From Novimethylophilus kurashikiensis (GTDB lineage: Bacteria > Pseudomonadota > Gammaproteobacteria > Burkholderiales > Methylophilaceae), in NCBI RefSeq assembly GCF_003112435.1, contig NZ_BDOQ01000003.1:62001-126000 (forward strand): a stretch of DNA of 64,000 nt, given 5' to 3'. Positions within the stretch are counted from its first letter, which is position 1; every line of letters starts with the position of its first letter. This document shows, piece after piece, positions 8,601 to 16,528 of this stretch. The position numbers and the translations under genes are program-made. A model generated the notes under the pieces. The model worked only from the letters and a program-made list of their open reading frames with translations, was not told where the DNA came from and did no database searches.

Positions 8601-8783
8601 ATGAACGTCGTACAAGAACTCGCACATTTTCTTGAAGCCCTGGAATATCAAGTACTGGCTTGGGATCGCAAAGTCATCGATACGCTGACGGGAAACACCG
8701 AGGTTTTCAAGCGTTTCCAGCAGGGCTGCCCCAACACCAAATGGCGCATTTACAGCGAGATCAAATATCAGGGTTTGAATTAA
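8601..8783 (+). CDS. Small unknown protein at the end of the SiaABC-like operon
   Basis: A 60-residue protein I do not recognise. It has no signal peptide or membrane segment. The first half (QELAHFLEALEYQVLAWDRK) looks like an amphipathic helix, and the tail is basic and aromatic (KWRIYSEIKYQGLN). A very strong purine-rich ribosome site (GGAGAAAGGGAAG) precedes it, and it begins 34 bases after the SiaC-like stop. Codon use resembles its neighbours. Position and strong translation suggest a real part of the operon, possibly an adaptor for the phosphoprotein or the cyclase; this is speculative. Confidence 0.7.
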   Translation: MNVVQELAHFLEALEYQVLAWDRKVIDTLTGNTEVFKRFQQGCPNTKWRIYSEIKYQGLN

Positions 8784-8905
8784 ACAAGTCGTTAATAAAC
8801 ATTATAAAAAATACATCTAATAGGAATCCACCTACAGACACGCCTGAGCCACTTGTGGGAAACTACTAAAAAATACAGCTCAGTCTAATTTAGGGGGTTC
8901 CGATT

Positions 8906-10168
8906 TTGTTTTTCTCGACGCGCCTCACGCAGCGATCCGGATCGGCAGCGCTCGCAGCCTTCATTCTCCCGCTTCTCGCCAGCTTTCCCGCCTACGCTAC
9001 CAACGGCTTCAACCTGATCGGTTTCGGTGCAGAGTCCACCTTGATGGGCGGTGCCGATGTAGCTGTGGCGCGCGATACCAGCGCGCTCAACACCAACCCG
9101 GCAGGATTGACGCAAATCAACGGTCAGGCACTCGACGTATTCGGCTCCATCCTGAGGACGATTGATCTCGCCCATAAGGACCAGTTCGGCAATAACGAAT
9201 CTGCATCCAACCAGTACACCCTGTTGGGCGGCGGCGGTTATGCACGATCGCTGGAAAGCCTGCCATGTACGGCCGGCATCGGGCTGTTTGCCCAAGGTGG
9301 CGCGGGCGGCGTGTTCAATAGCCTCAAGACGTTTGCCGGTACCAAGGATACGTTTTCCTCGCTATTCGGCATTGCCAAGGTCACGCCAGGCATGGGTTGC
9401 CAGGTCACCGACAACCTCTCGCTAGGTGCCAGCCTGGCTATCGTTTATGCCTCGCTCGATGAAGAGGTATTCAAGCATACGCCGGGGGGCTTCGACCTCC
9501 AGGATGCCAGTGCGCTCAATGTCGGCTTCAAGCTGGGCGCGCAGTATCGCGTCTCGCCCAACCTCACGCTGGGTGCGGCCTATACCGAGAAGACGGATTT
9601 GCCGTTGAGCGGCGATTATTTCAAGGTAGGGAACGTGACCTACCGTGACGTCAGCATCCACGGCTTTGCCCTGCCGCGCGAAATCGCCTTCGGTGCCGCT
9701 TTCAAGCCGAATGAAAACTGGCTGCTTTCGCTCAAGCTGAATTGGATTAACTGGGCTGACGCCCTAGGAACAAGCACACTTCGCGTCAGCAATCCCGACA
9801 ACCCGCTTGCTCCGGCCAGCCTTCCCCCGCAATCGGCGACCATGGACTGGAAAAACCAATGGGTCATCGCAACGGGATTGGCTTATACGCTGGATGACAA
9901 GACGACGCTATACGCCGGCTACAACTACGGCCAGAACCCGATCCCCAAGAAGCACACAACGCCCCAACTGGCGGGCATCCTCGAACATCACATCACGCTG
10001 GGCGCAGCCTACCGTTGGTCACCGGAATGGACTTTTACCGGCGGCCTGGAGTACGACCCCAGGGTGAAGGTTAATTACACCAATAGCGATCTGCCGATTT
10101 TTGGCTCGGATGCCCAGCTAAGAAACGAAGCGCTGTTCCTGCACTTCATGGTGAGCCGCCGCTGGTAA
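8906..10168 (+). CDS. FadL/OmpP1-family outer membrane transport protein
   Basis: A 420-residue outer-membrane beta-barrel of the FadL/TodX family, which takes up long-chain fatty acids or other hydrophobic compounds. The start is a TTG with TAGGGGG eight bases upstream. A signal peptide ends FPAYA, and the mature N-terminus TNGFNLIGFGAEST with GGADVA and NPAGL is the FadL hatch signature. Amphipathic strands follow to a terminal aromatic residue (VSRRW), typical for BAM insertion. The substrate cannot be told from the sequence. It has its own leader of about 120 bases after the signalling operon. Confidence 0.88.
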   Translation: MFFSTRLTQRSGSAALAAFILPLLASFPAYATNGFNLIGFGAESTLMGGADVAVARDTSALNTNPAGLTQINGQALDVFGSILRTIDLAHKDQFGNNESASNQYTLLGGGGYARSLESLPCTAGIGLFAQGGAGGVFNSLKTFAGTKDTFSSLFGIAKVTPGMGCQVTDNLSLGASLAIVYASLDEEVFKHTPGGFDLQDASALNVGFKLGAQYRVSPNLTLGAAYTEKTDLPLSGDYFKVGNVTYRDVSIHGFALPREIAFGAAFKPNENWLLSLKLNWINWADALGTSTLRVSNPDNPLAPASLPPQSATMDWKNQWVIATGLAYTLDDKTTLYAGYNYGQNPIPKKHTTPQLAGILEHHITLGAAYRWSPEWTFTGGLEYDPRVKVNYTNSDLPIFGSDAQLRNEALFLHFMVSRRW

Positions 10169-10176
10169 GCGGCGGC
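10155..10176. terminator. GC-rich hairpin between convergent genes
   Basis: GCCGCCGC (10155-10162) and GCGGCGGC (10169-10176) form a perfect 8-bp stem whose loop contains the TAA stop of the FadL-type gene. There is no T-run on either strand, so it is either a weak bidirectional terminator or an mRNA 3-prime stabiliser. Confidence 0.4.
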
Positions 10177-10188
10177 AGGGTGAGAGAT

Positions 10189-11337
10189 TTAATCCAGCGT
10201 AATATCGCTGTCGAACCCGAATACTTCGCCAGCCCAAATAAACAGAACCCAGACCAGGATGCCAAAAGGCAGGTATCCGGCAAAACCGAGGAGCGGCATC
10301 TCGGCACAAATATGGATCACATTGACGTATGGAATGTCATAAATCCAGTAGTTAGGGTTAGTGGCAGGCAAGGGATTAGGGTTGGCACTGCACCAATTCC
10401 AGAATTCCCAGAAGAATCCATTGAACAGGGAGCCCAACGCGATCAACAGCATAGGACTCCAATTACCTTGCGCCAGTGCTGCAAAGGGTGATGGTAGATT
10501 GTTGCTGATCAGCATCCCCGCGAACACCGCAAGCGGCCCGATCCACATCACCCAGAACAGCGGGTAAGGCAAGAACACCATGGCAGCAACGGATGCCAGA
10601 CCTCCCCAAAGCATCAGATTTCCAGGCAAAGACAGCTTAGGCCCATTGGCGTAGCGAGCGACCAATGTAGGGAACGTATTTAATAAGTTATACCACTCGA
10701 ACAATGCCGGCCATACCGTCGTATAGGCGATCAGGAACAACACGACGATCTTGGCATGACTGAGCTCCGGCATGTGACCGTTGGGGTAGTACCAATTGCC
10801 GAGCACGAAATAATCGAGGTATTCGAAAAAAATCCAGCCGCCGATGGATACCATCGCGCTGATCAGCAAGGTCTTCGGTTTAGACGCCAGCAAGGACTTG
10901 CCGCCGGCACGTCGATAGACCAACCCGTCCAGCGTGAGGATGAAGCCCCACCAAAGCGGAGAAAAAGCGTAATAGACGAGATCGCCGAAAGGGGTGACAC
11001 GTTTCCACATCAACCACCAGAAAAATAGCGTTGCCGCCGCACCTATCCAGAACCAAACCGGCAGCTTGGCCTTTTGCGGCATGGGTGCCGGAGTTACCGG
11101 CTTGAACCCGAACCAGGACGGAAACAACAGGAACACCGCGACAGCAGCCTCCGCAAGCGCTATGAGGATGAATATAGGAAGGCTAAAGCCGGGAGGCGCT
11201 GCGACGAACGCCGGCGGAAATATCCCGAAGCCTGGCGGAAGATGTGATGGATAAGCCAACCAAGCCATGGCCAACGGAACGAGGATCAAGGCCAACACCG
11301 GCCACAGCATGCCGACATCCAGACGCTTTTTTTGCAT
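10189..11337 (-). CDS. Unknown polytopic membrane protein, about 10 TM segments
   Basis: A 382-residue protein I do not recognise. About ten hydrophobic stretches alternate with short loops, and it is strikingly rich in Trp, Phe, Tyr and Pro (for example LYLDYFVLGNWYYPNG-like turns and FFWEFWNWCSANPNP). No transporter or enzyme motif is evident. GGGAGA precedes the ATG. It lies 74 bases downstream of, and on the same strand as, the membrane diguanylate cyclase gene, so the two are probably co-transcribed. A role as effector or partner of that cyclase is possible but only inferred from position. Confidence 0.75.
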   Translation of the reverse strand: MQKKRLDVGMLWPVLALILVPLAMAWLAYPSHLPPGFGIFPPAFVAAPPGFSLPIFILIALAEAAVAVFLLFPSWFGFKPVTPAPMPQKAKLPVWFWIGAAATLFFWWLMWKRVTPFGDLVYYAFSPLWWGFILTLDGLVYRRAGGKSLLASKPKTLLISAMVSIGGWIFFEYLDYFVLGNWYYPNGHMPELSHAKIVVLFLIAYTTVWPALFEWYNLLNTFPTLVARYANGPKLSLPGNLMLWGGLASVAAMVFLPYPLFWVMWIGPLAVFAGMLISNNLPSPFAALAQGNWSPMLLIALGSLFNGFFWEFWNWCSANPNPLPATNPNYWIYDIPYVNVIHICAEMPLLGFAGYLPFGILVWVLFIWAGEVFGFDSDITLD

Positions 11338-11411
11338 TTTTTCTCCCTTTTAAAGTCGATGCCATCAAAGCGGCCGGTGGTGACGAAGTCGGGATCACCC
11401 GTGCTGTCGCG

Positions 11412-13040
11412 CTACCGGTCGCGGTTTTGCCGCCGCCGCTTGTTCTCGTACATGCGGGTATCTGCCGTATGCTTGAGTTCTTTGCGGCTTGGGCATTCGT
11501 GCACATGCACCGAACCGCTACTCGCGCCGGCAAATTCGTAACCGGCCAACTGCATGCGGGATACGGCTTCGGCAATCATGTTTTCCACCCAGGTCAGATC
11601 GCCGTCATGGCAAGTAATGGCGAATTCATCGCCCCCCAGACGATGCAGGTTGGCCCGACGGTTGAGACGCTCGGCCAAGTGGCTGGAAAAACTGCGCAGC
11701 AAGTCGTCGCCGCGCTCGTGACCGTATTGGTCGTTGTAGTGCTTGAGCCCATCCAAATCGATGAATGTCAGGCTCCCATGCGACGGCAACCGCTCCAGTT
11801 CAAGCTCTAGAACGTAGCGATTCGGCAATCCGGTCAATGCATCCGTATAGGCAATGCGCGTACTGTGCTCCACTCTCGCCAGCGCAAACTCCTTGTCGCG
11901 ATGCAACTGGGCGAATTGGTAGGAAAGCACCAGCGCCAGCAGGACCACTTCTACGGCCACGGCACCCAGCCCCAAATGCTCGATATACAAGGTATACATG
12001 GCATCGAATCGAGCTTGTGAAATAGCCGCCGTACCCAGAATGAAAAATGCAGCGATAGCGATGAGATAGATGCGCGCCGAAGGATGCCCCTGTCGAGCAC
12101 GTACGATACCGGCAGTCAGGCCGTAAGTGAGGAAAAGTCCCACCCCATAACGATCGAGCTCGAGCGACCAATTCGGTTTAAACCATGCCATCAGGATAAA
12201 CAGGCTCAGGACGCTCAATATCGCGATGCCGGCGCGATAAAGCCGGGCATGGGATTGCTTGTTGATCTCCAGCAGGCCCATGACGAAGAAGATATAGGCA
12301 CAGTTGGAGAACAGGATCGGCAGGCTGATGAGATAAAACCAGTGCATGCCGAACAGCTGCGGATACACCAGCAAGGCGGTGCCGTTATAAAGCAGGTTAC
12401 CGAGGATGAACAAGGTGTACATGCCTTCTGCCAATCGGCGTCGCACCACCGCAAGCGCGGCATAGTAGACCCCCAGGCCCATGAACACCCCCATGCACAT
12501 CAGCACCAGCGCGTTGCCAGGCATGATACTTTGCTGGTAATGGCTGGATGTATCGATATAAGGCTGGGGCTGGGCCAAGAAGAAAGGCGAATCCAGCAAG
12601 GTCAAGACACGGTAGCGGCCTGGCGTGAGGTCGATTTCCCGTCCGTGCCGCAGGAAAAACGGATTTTCGGCATTGTTCTGAATGCCGCCTTCCAACCTGG
12701 CCAACAATTGGCCGCTGTCGTTATAAATCTCGTGACGGAAATAGCCGATGACGCTGGAGTTCTTGAAATCGATGACATAACGGCCACCCTGATCCAAGGC
12801 AATGTCTGCCTGCATGACGAAGCATCCGCCAGTGGGAGCAATTTTCCCGGCAACAGGCTGTCCACCACTCGGAATGAGCGCTCCATGACATGCCTGATCG
12901 GCATTGATCTGGAACCATTGTCCCTGGAGTACCGCAGGAAATGCCGCATACCCTGCGGCGGGGAACAAGACCATCACCAGCAGGACGGCCGCAAAGCGCA
13001 GGTAAATTCGGAGTAGCGAAAGTGGCGACCTTGAGGCCAT
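11412..13040 (-). CDS. 7TMR-DISM sensor diguanylate cyclase
   Basis: A 542-residue membrane protein. A signal-like segment ends near residue 32; a periplasmic beta-rich domain of the 7TMR-DISM type fills about 33-165; seven membrane helices lie between about 175 and 375. A C-terminal GGDEF domain follows, with SLTFIDLDGLKHYNDQYGHERGDD and LGGDEFAI. The residues at the usual inhibitory position read NRRA rather than RxxD, so product inhibition is probably lost. The active-site GGDEF is intact, so c-di-GMP synthesis is expected in response to an external, perhaps carbohydrate-like, signal. The second gene of the unit is an unknown membrane protein. Confidence 0.9.
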   Translation of the reverse strand: MASRSPLSLLRIYLRFAAVLLVMVLFPAAGYAAFPAVLQGQWFQINADQACHGALIPSGGQPVAGKIAPTGGCFVMQADIALDQGGRYVIDFKNSSVIGYFRHEIYNDSGQLLARLEGGIQNNAENPFFLRHGREIDLTPGRYRVLTLLDSPFFLAQPQPYIDTSSHYQQSIMPGNALVLMCMGVFMGLGVYYAALAVVRRRLAEGMYTLFILGNLLYNGTALLVYPQLFGMHWFYLISLPILFSNCAYIFFVMGLLEINKQSHARLYRAGIAILSVLSLFILMAWFKPNWSLELDRYGVGLFLTYGLTAGIVRARQGHPSARIYLIAIAAFFILGTAAISQARFDAMYTLYIEHLGLGAVAVEVVLLALVLSYQFAQLHRDKEFALARVEHSTRIAYTDALTGLPNRYVLELELERLPSHGSLTFIDLDGLKHYNDQYGHERGDDLLRSFSSHLAERLNRRANLHRLGGDEFAITCHDGDLTWVENMIAEAVSRMQLAGYEFAGASSGSVHVHECPSRKELKHTADTRMYENKRRRQNRDR

Positions 13041-13325
13041 ATCTGGGGTAGTTATCTCTTATTCTAAAAAGCTACGACTCACCTGCCCGCTATGCGGGAA
13101 ATTAATGGTTTTTGCTCTTTTGAGGGAGTCTATCAAAGATGCTGTATTTTTAATATTGGGAATTATCTGAGGGGTATCCTAACGAGAAGGCATGCCGGTT
13201 CCAGAGACCAGACAGTGCATCTAGCCAAGGACAAAAAAAGTGCCAAAATTCGATCTAGGCGTTGATCAAGTATTCGGCAGCGTTTTCTGCCGAGTTGCTT
13301 TCTCTGTTCGATTGAACCGTCGCTT
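13041..13325. other. Intergenic region with promoter for the 7TMR-DISM gene
   Basis: No gene is supported in these 285 bases. They hold a short hairpin (CCCGC/GCGGG, 13086-13098) in the leader of the minus-strand cyclase gene and a perfect 7-bp stem with a 6-base loop (TCGGCAG/CTGCCGA, 13274-13293) just beyond the end of the glycosyltransferase gene, likely a weak terminator. The middle is AT-rich, as expected for a promoter. Confidence 0.5.
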
Positions 13326-14504
13326 CTAGCCCGGCTGGTAGCTGGCTACCATGGATTGCATTTGCAGCGCTTGATAAAAGTCGAGCATTTTTTCTGCCAT
13401 GCTCCCGGCAGACCAGTGGCGGGCATAGTGTCCGGCTGCAAGGCTCAAGGCTCCGCGAGCGGCATCGTCCTCCAACAAGCGTACTACCTTCTCGGAAAAG
13501 TCATTCACTTGTTCCTCGGCGATCCAAACGCCGTAACCATCCTTGAGTACGTCCTTGGTGCCCATTTCCGCAGTGGAGACGACTGGCACGCCTTGAGCCA
13601 TGGCCTCGAGCAGCACTAGGCCCTGCGTCTCCGTCCGCGATGAGAACACGAATACATCGGCTGCACGATAGCAGTCATTGAGTTCCGTATGGCGGTCAAG
13701 ATAGCCGATGAATTGAACATTTCCGGACAACCCCAGCGCTTCCGTTTCACGTTCCAGCCCCTCACGCGCCGGCCCTTCGCCTGCAATCAACAACAGGACA
13801 TCGGGAATCCGCGCCTTCACCGCCTGCACTACCTGCAATAAGAATCCGATGTTTTTTTCATGGGCGACTCGTCCCAGGAACAGCATGACCGGGCGTTCCT
13901 GGGAAATTCCGTAGCGCTTTCTGAATGCCGGACCATCTCCCAGATTGAAGCTTTCCGGTCGCAGTCCGGTGGGGATAATCTCGGCGTTGGCATTCACTCC
14001 ATACTTTCTCAGTACATCAAGCATGGGCCGCGAAGGCACGACCATACCGTCCAGCGCATTGCCTTGATGACGCGAGAAAGCACGCGCCGCGAAACGCAGC
14101 ACACTTTTGGGGAGGAACGGAATGTAGTGGTAAAGGTATTCCTCGAAAAAGGTGTGATAGGTCTCGACGCAAGGAATACCCAGCGTGCGCCCCAGCTTGA
14201 GCCCGAGATAGTGCGCAGCAAAAGGCGTCTGGACATGCACGAGATCGTAGTTCTCTGCGCGCAGCCTCGGCAAGTGTTTTATCACCCAGGAATATTTCAT
14301 CAGGCGATCTTCCGGATCCATCGGCAAACTTCGGGATGGCACGCGCAGGATGTCGCTTTCGTCGTCGCTCGGCATGTAGTAATCAGGAGCGATCAGATGA
14401 ACGACGTGACCGCGCTCACGCAGTTCATGTCGAAACGTCTGGATGGAAGTGGAAACGCCGTTGATGCGGGGAAAATAAACGTCGGAGACGAACAGGATTT
14501 TCAT
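13326..14504 (-). CDS. Glycosyltransferase family 4 (GT-B), lipid or polysaccharide glycosyltransferase
   Basis: A 392-residue GT-B enzyme. The N-terminal acceptor domain starts MKILFVSDVYFPRINGVSTS; the C-terminal domain has the EX7E retaining-glycosyltransferase motif (ETQGLVLLEAMAQGVPVV) and a Rossmann segment VMLFLGRVAHEKNIGFLL. It resembles the mannosyl/glucosyl transferases that act on phosphatidylinositol or diacylglycerol, but the acceptor is not determined. It lies 69 bases after dgkA on the same strand, near a PAP2 phosphatase, so a glycolipid role is attractive. The start codon lies in the arm of a long inverted repeat. Confidence 0.9.
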   Translation of the reverse strand: MKILFVSDVYFPRINGVSTSIQTFRHELRERGHVVHLIAPDYYMPSDDESDILRVPSRSLPMDPEDRLMKYSWVIKHLPRLRAENYDLVHVQTPFAAHYLGLKLGRTLGIPCVETYHTFFEEYLYHYIPFLPKSVLRFAARAFSRHQGNALDGMVVPSRPMLDVLRKYGVNANAEIIPTGLRPESFNLGDGPAFRKRYGISQERPVMLFLGRVAHEKNIGFLLQVVQAVKARIPDVLLLIAGEGPAREGLERETEALGLSGNVQFIGYLDRHTELNDCYRAADVFVFSSRTETQGLVLLEAMAQGVPVVSTAEMGTKDVLKDGYGVWIAEEQVNDFSEKVVRLLEDDAARGALSLAAGHYARHWSAGSMAEKMLDFYQALQMQSMVASYQPG

Positions 14505-14550
14505 GGCTGCCTGATCCGTGAGTGGAATTCACGGTATGGTAGGCAGCCAT
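14503..14550 (-). promoter_or_regulatory. Two-tier stem-loop over the glycosyltransferase start codon
   Basis: ATGGCTGCCT (14503-14512) and AGGCAGCCAT (14541-14550) are a perfect 10-bp inverted repeat enclosing a second one, CCGTGA/TCACGG (14516-14534). Read on the minus strand, the 3-prime arm contains the AGG-like ribosome site and part of the ATG of the glycosyltransferase gene, so the fold could block its translation. No T-run follows. Confidence 0.55.
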
Positions 14551-14573
14551 CATGACAGCAACATGTCAGCGCC

Positions 14574-14945
14574 TCAGCGCGAGATCAGGATGAGCCCCCA
14601 CACGGCGACGAGAGACGTCAGGCTGGTCAGCACGGCGGCGCTGCCGATATCCTTGGCGCGCTTGGCCAGAGCATGGTTTTCCAAAGAAATCCGGTCAACC
14701 GTCGCCTCAACGGCGGAATTGAGCAACTCCACCATCATCACCAGCAGCACGCTGGCCACCAGCAAGGCACGCTCGACGCCGGTCTTGCCTAGATACAGCC
14801 CCAAGGGAATCAAGATGACCGCCATCAGCACTTCCTGACGGAAGGCATCCTCGTGCCGGAAGGCGGCCTTGTAGCCCTCAAGCGAATAATGCAGCGCGTT
14901 CCACAGCCGGACGAGGCCGGTTTTACCTTTGAAAGGGCTTTCCAT
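14574..14945 (-). CDS. dgkA: Diacylglycerol kinase DgkA
   Basis: A 123-residue, three-helix inner-membrane enzyme that phosphorylates diacylglycerol to phosphatidate with ATP. It recycles diacylglycerol left over from membrane-derived oligosaccharide or LPS decoration. The conserved core ELLNSAVEATVDRISLE and the N-terminal AFRHEDAFRQEVLM are diagnostic. The size equals that of the family. It is followed on the same strand by the GT4 gene. A TATACT box lies upstream on the minus strand (about 14978) and may be its promoter. Confidence 0.95.
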   Translation of the reverse strand: MESPFKGKTGLVRLWNALHYSLEGYKAAFRHEDAFRQEVLMAVILIPLGLYLGKTGVERALLVASVLLVMMVELLNSAVEATVDRISLENHALAKRAKDIGSAAVLTSLTSLVAVWGLILISR

Positions 14946-15065
14946 TGCGAGCTTTCAAAATTGTTATCCGGCGAAGTATAACAATCCTCATCGTGCGAGG
15001 CACTGTCATCATAAGATCACGAGGCTGTCATGGCGGCTTCATGAACAGTATCGAGACTGTGCGTC

Positions 15066-15974
15066 ATGCAAAAGCAACTGGTCCGCTTCGCTTGGCTCGC
15101 CCCGCTGGCCCTGCACAGCCTTGATGCACATGCCTGGGGGTTGATGACGCATGTTTATTTCGCCCAATGGCTGGTCTGGACCTTGCCTTTGCTCGACCCC
15201 AACCTGCGACGAGCCGTCCAGCGCTTCCCAGAGTTGGTCATGGCGGGCGCGTGTCTGCCCGACTTGGCCCTCGTATCCCCGACCTTCCGCCACACGCACC
15301 AATGGGAGCAATGCCGGCATTTATTGAGCAGCGCCCACAGCGACGAAGACTTAGCCATTGCCATCGGCTACGCCAGTCACTTGTATGTCGACATAGTGGC
15401 CCACAACCATTTCGTGCCGGCCCATGAAGCCATGTGGCTAGAAACCTCGATGCTCACGCATATCTGTTCGGAATGGGCAGCCGATGCACATTTGGCACCC
15501 CTGACCGATACGACACCGCACCGGTTACTGCGGCAGCACCGAACTGTGCTTACCGCCTTTCTCTCCCGCGGCTTCCGCTGCCAGCCGTGGCGGGTGGCGC
15601 GCGCCCTGTGGAAACTAGAACACGCAGATAGGCTGCTGCGCCTGCTCAGGCTGCCGCAGACGCTCTATCGCGCCGCCTTGCTGTTGGACAAGCGAGTGTT
15701 CGAGCATTTCGTTTACTACGTATCCCATACGCAAACCCTGCTTTCGCACATAGAGCGCCTGCTATCTGGCCTGCAGCCCTTGTGGGAGGCCGATCCGCAA
15801 ATCAAGGATCGATCCTGGCAGGCACGCTTGAGGCAACAGTGTTTGATGCACTTGCAAACACGGCATCCCCAGCCCATCCACCCTTACGGCACGGGGCCGC
15901 TGGCTCAGAACAGGAAGGAAATCTGGGCGATGACCGCGCCGATGATGGCGCCAGCCAAGACATCGCTGGGGTAG
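15066..15974 (+). CDS. Zinc-dependent phospholipase C-like secreted protein
   Basis: A 302-residue protein of the bacterial zinc-dependent phospholipase C superfamily. The signal peptide ends in AHA just before Trp24, so the mature protein would begin with Trp, the residue whose amino group binds zinc in this family; WGLMTH, ACLPDLAL, GYASHLYVDIVAHNH and EAMWLET supply further His, Asp and Glu ligands. It probably cleaves a phospholipid or related substrate in the periplasm. The last 70 bases overlap the 3-prime end of the convergent PAP2 gene. It is transcribed divergently from dgkA. Confidence 0.72.
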   Translation: MQKQLVRFAWLAPLALHSLDAHAWGLMTHVYFAQWLVWTLPLLDPNLRRAVQRFPELVMAGACLPDLALVSPTFRHTHQWEQCRHLLSSAHSDEDLAIAIGYASHLYVDIVAHNHFVPAHEAMWLETSMLTHICSEWAADAHLAPLTDTTPHRLLRQHRTVLTAFLSRGFRCQPWRVARALWKLEHADRLLRLLRLPQTLYRAALLLDKRVFEHFVYYVSHTQTLLSHIERLLSGLQPLWEADPQIKDRSWQARLRQQCLMHLQTRHPQPIHPYGTGPLAQNRKEIWAMTAPMMAPAKTSLG

Positions 15975-16462
15975 TGCAAGCCCAGCACGACGCGGGAAGC
16001 CGCTACCAGGAAGGTAAACGGAATCAGTAGCCAGGCCAGTACCGGGTAATACTCCAGCGCGACCATGGTGAACACGACGGCATGCAGGGTATGGCCGGAA
16101 GGGAAGCTGAAGCGGTCCAGCGGTGGCATGCCCAGAGAAATCGCTTGTTCAACTTCAAACGGACGCGGACGCGAAGCCTTGCCCTTAATCGATTTGTACA
16201 TCCATGTGCCCGTCAGGCCGGCGGCGATCATATGCAGGCTGGCCGTCAAGCCTTCCAATTGCTGCGACAGCAGAATGCCCATGATGACCACATACCAGAA
16301 CCATCCGTCGCCCAGCTTGCTTACGATGCAGAATAGCTGGCGGACCCATACGCGGCGGCTGGAACGGTTGAAGCGGACACACAGCGCGAGGTCGAACTCG
16401 CCCAGGTGGCTGACGTAATGCCCCATGCGGTGGCGAATGGGGTGGAGTGCTTGATTTCCCAT
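15905..16462 (-). CDS. PAP2-family membrane phosphatase
   Basis: A 185-residue membrane phosphatase of the PAP2/acid phosphatase family. All three active-site motifs are present: KGKASRPRP (KX6RP), PSGHT, and SRVVLGLHYPSDVLAG (SRX5HX3D). Four or five membrane helices are visible. Likely substrates are phosphatidate, undecaprenyl pyrophosphate or phosphatidylglycerol phosphate. Together with dgkA and the zinc phospholipase C-like gene it would allow interconversion of phospholipid, phosphatidate and diacylglycerol. It overlaps the convergent gene by 70 bases. A downstream ATG (residue 13) is a possible alternative start. Confidence 0.88.
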   Translation of the reverse strand: MGNQALHPIRHRMGHYVSHLGEFDLALCVRFNRSSRRVWVRQLFCIVSKLGDGWFWYVVIMGILLSQQLEGLTASLHMIAAGLTGTWMYKSIKGKASRPRPFEVEQAISLGMPPLDRFSFPSGHTLHAVVFTMVALEYYPVLAWLLIPFTFLVAASRVVLGLHYPSDVLAGAIIGAVIAQISFLF

Positions 16463-16528
16463 GCAGCCAGCTTGGCATGGGATTATGGAATTATTGTTAA
16501 GCTTTTGTTTTTATTTGATGAAGCACGA

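Noticed and set aside
8660-8869. 69-residue ORF overlapping the 60-residue gene
   Set aside because: It lacks a ribosome site; the overlapping frame at 8601 has a very strong one.
13041-13325. c-di-GMP riboswitch before the cyclase gene
   Set aside because: I looked for GEMM-type conserved blocks in this and the 30.4-kb region and saw none.
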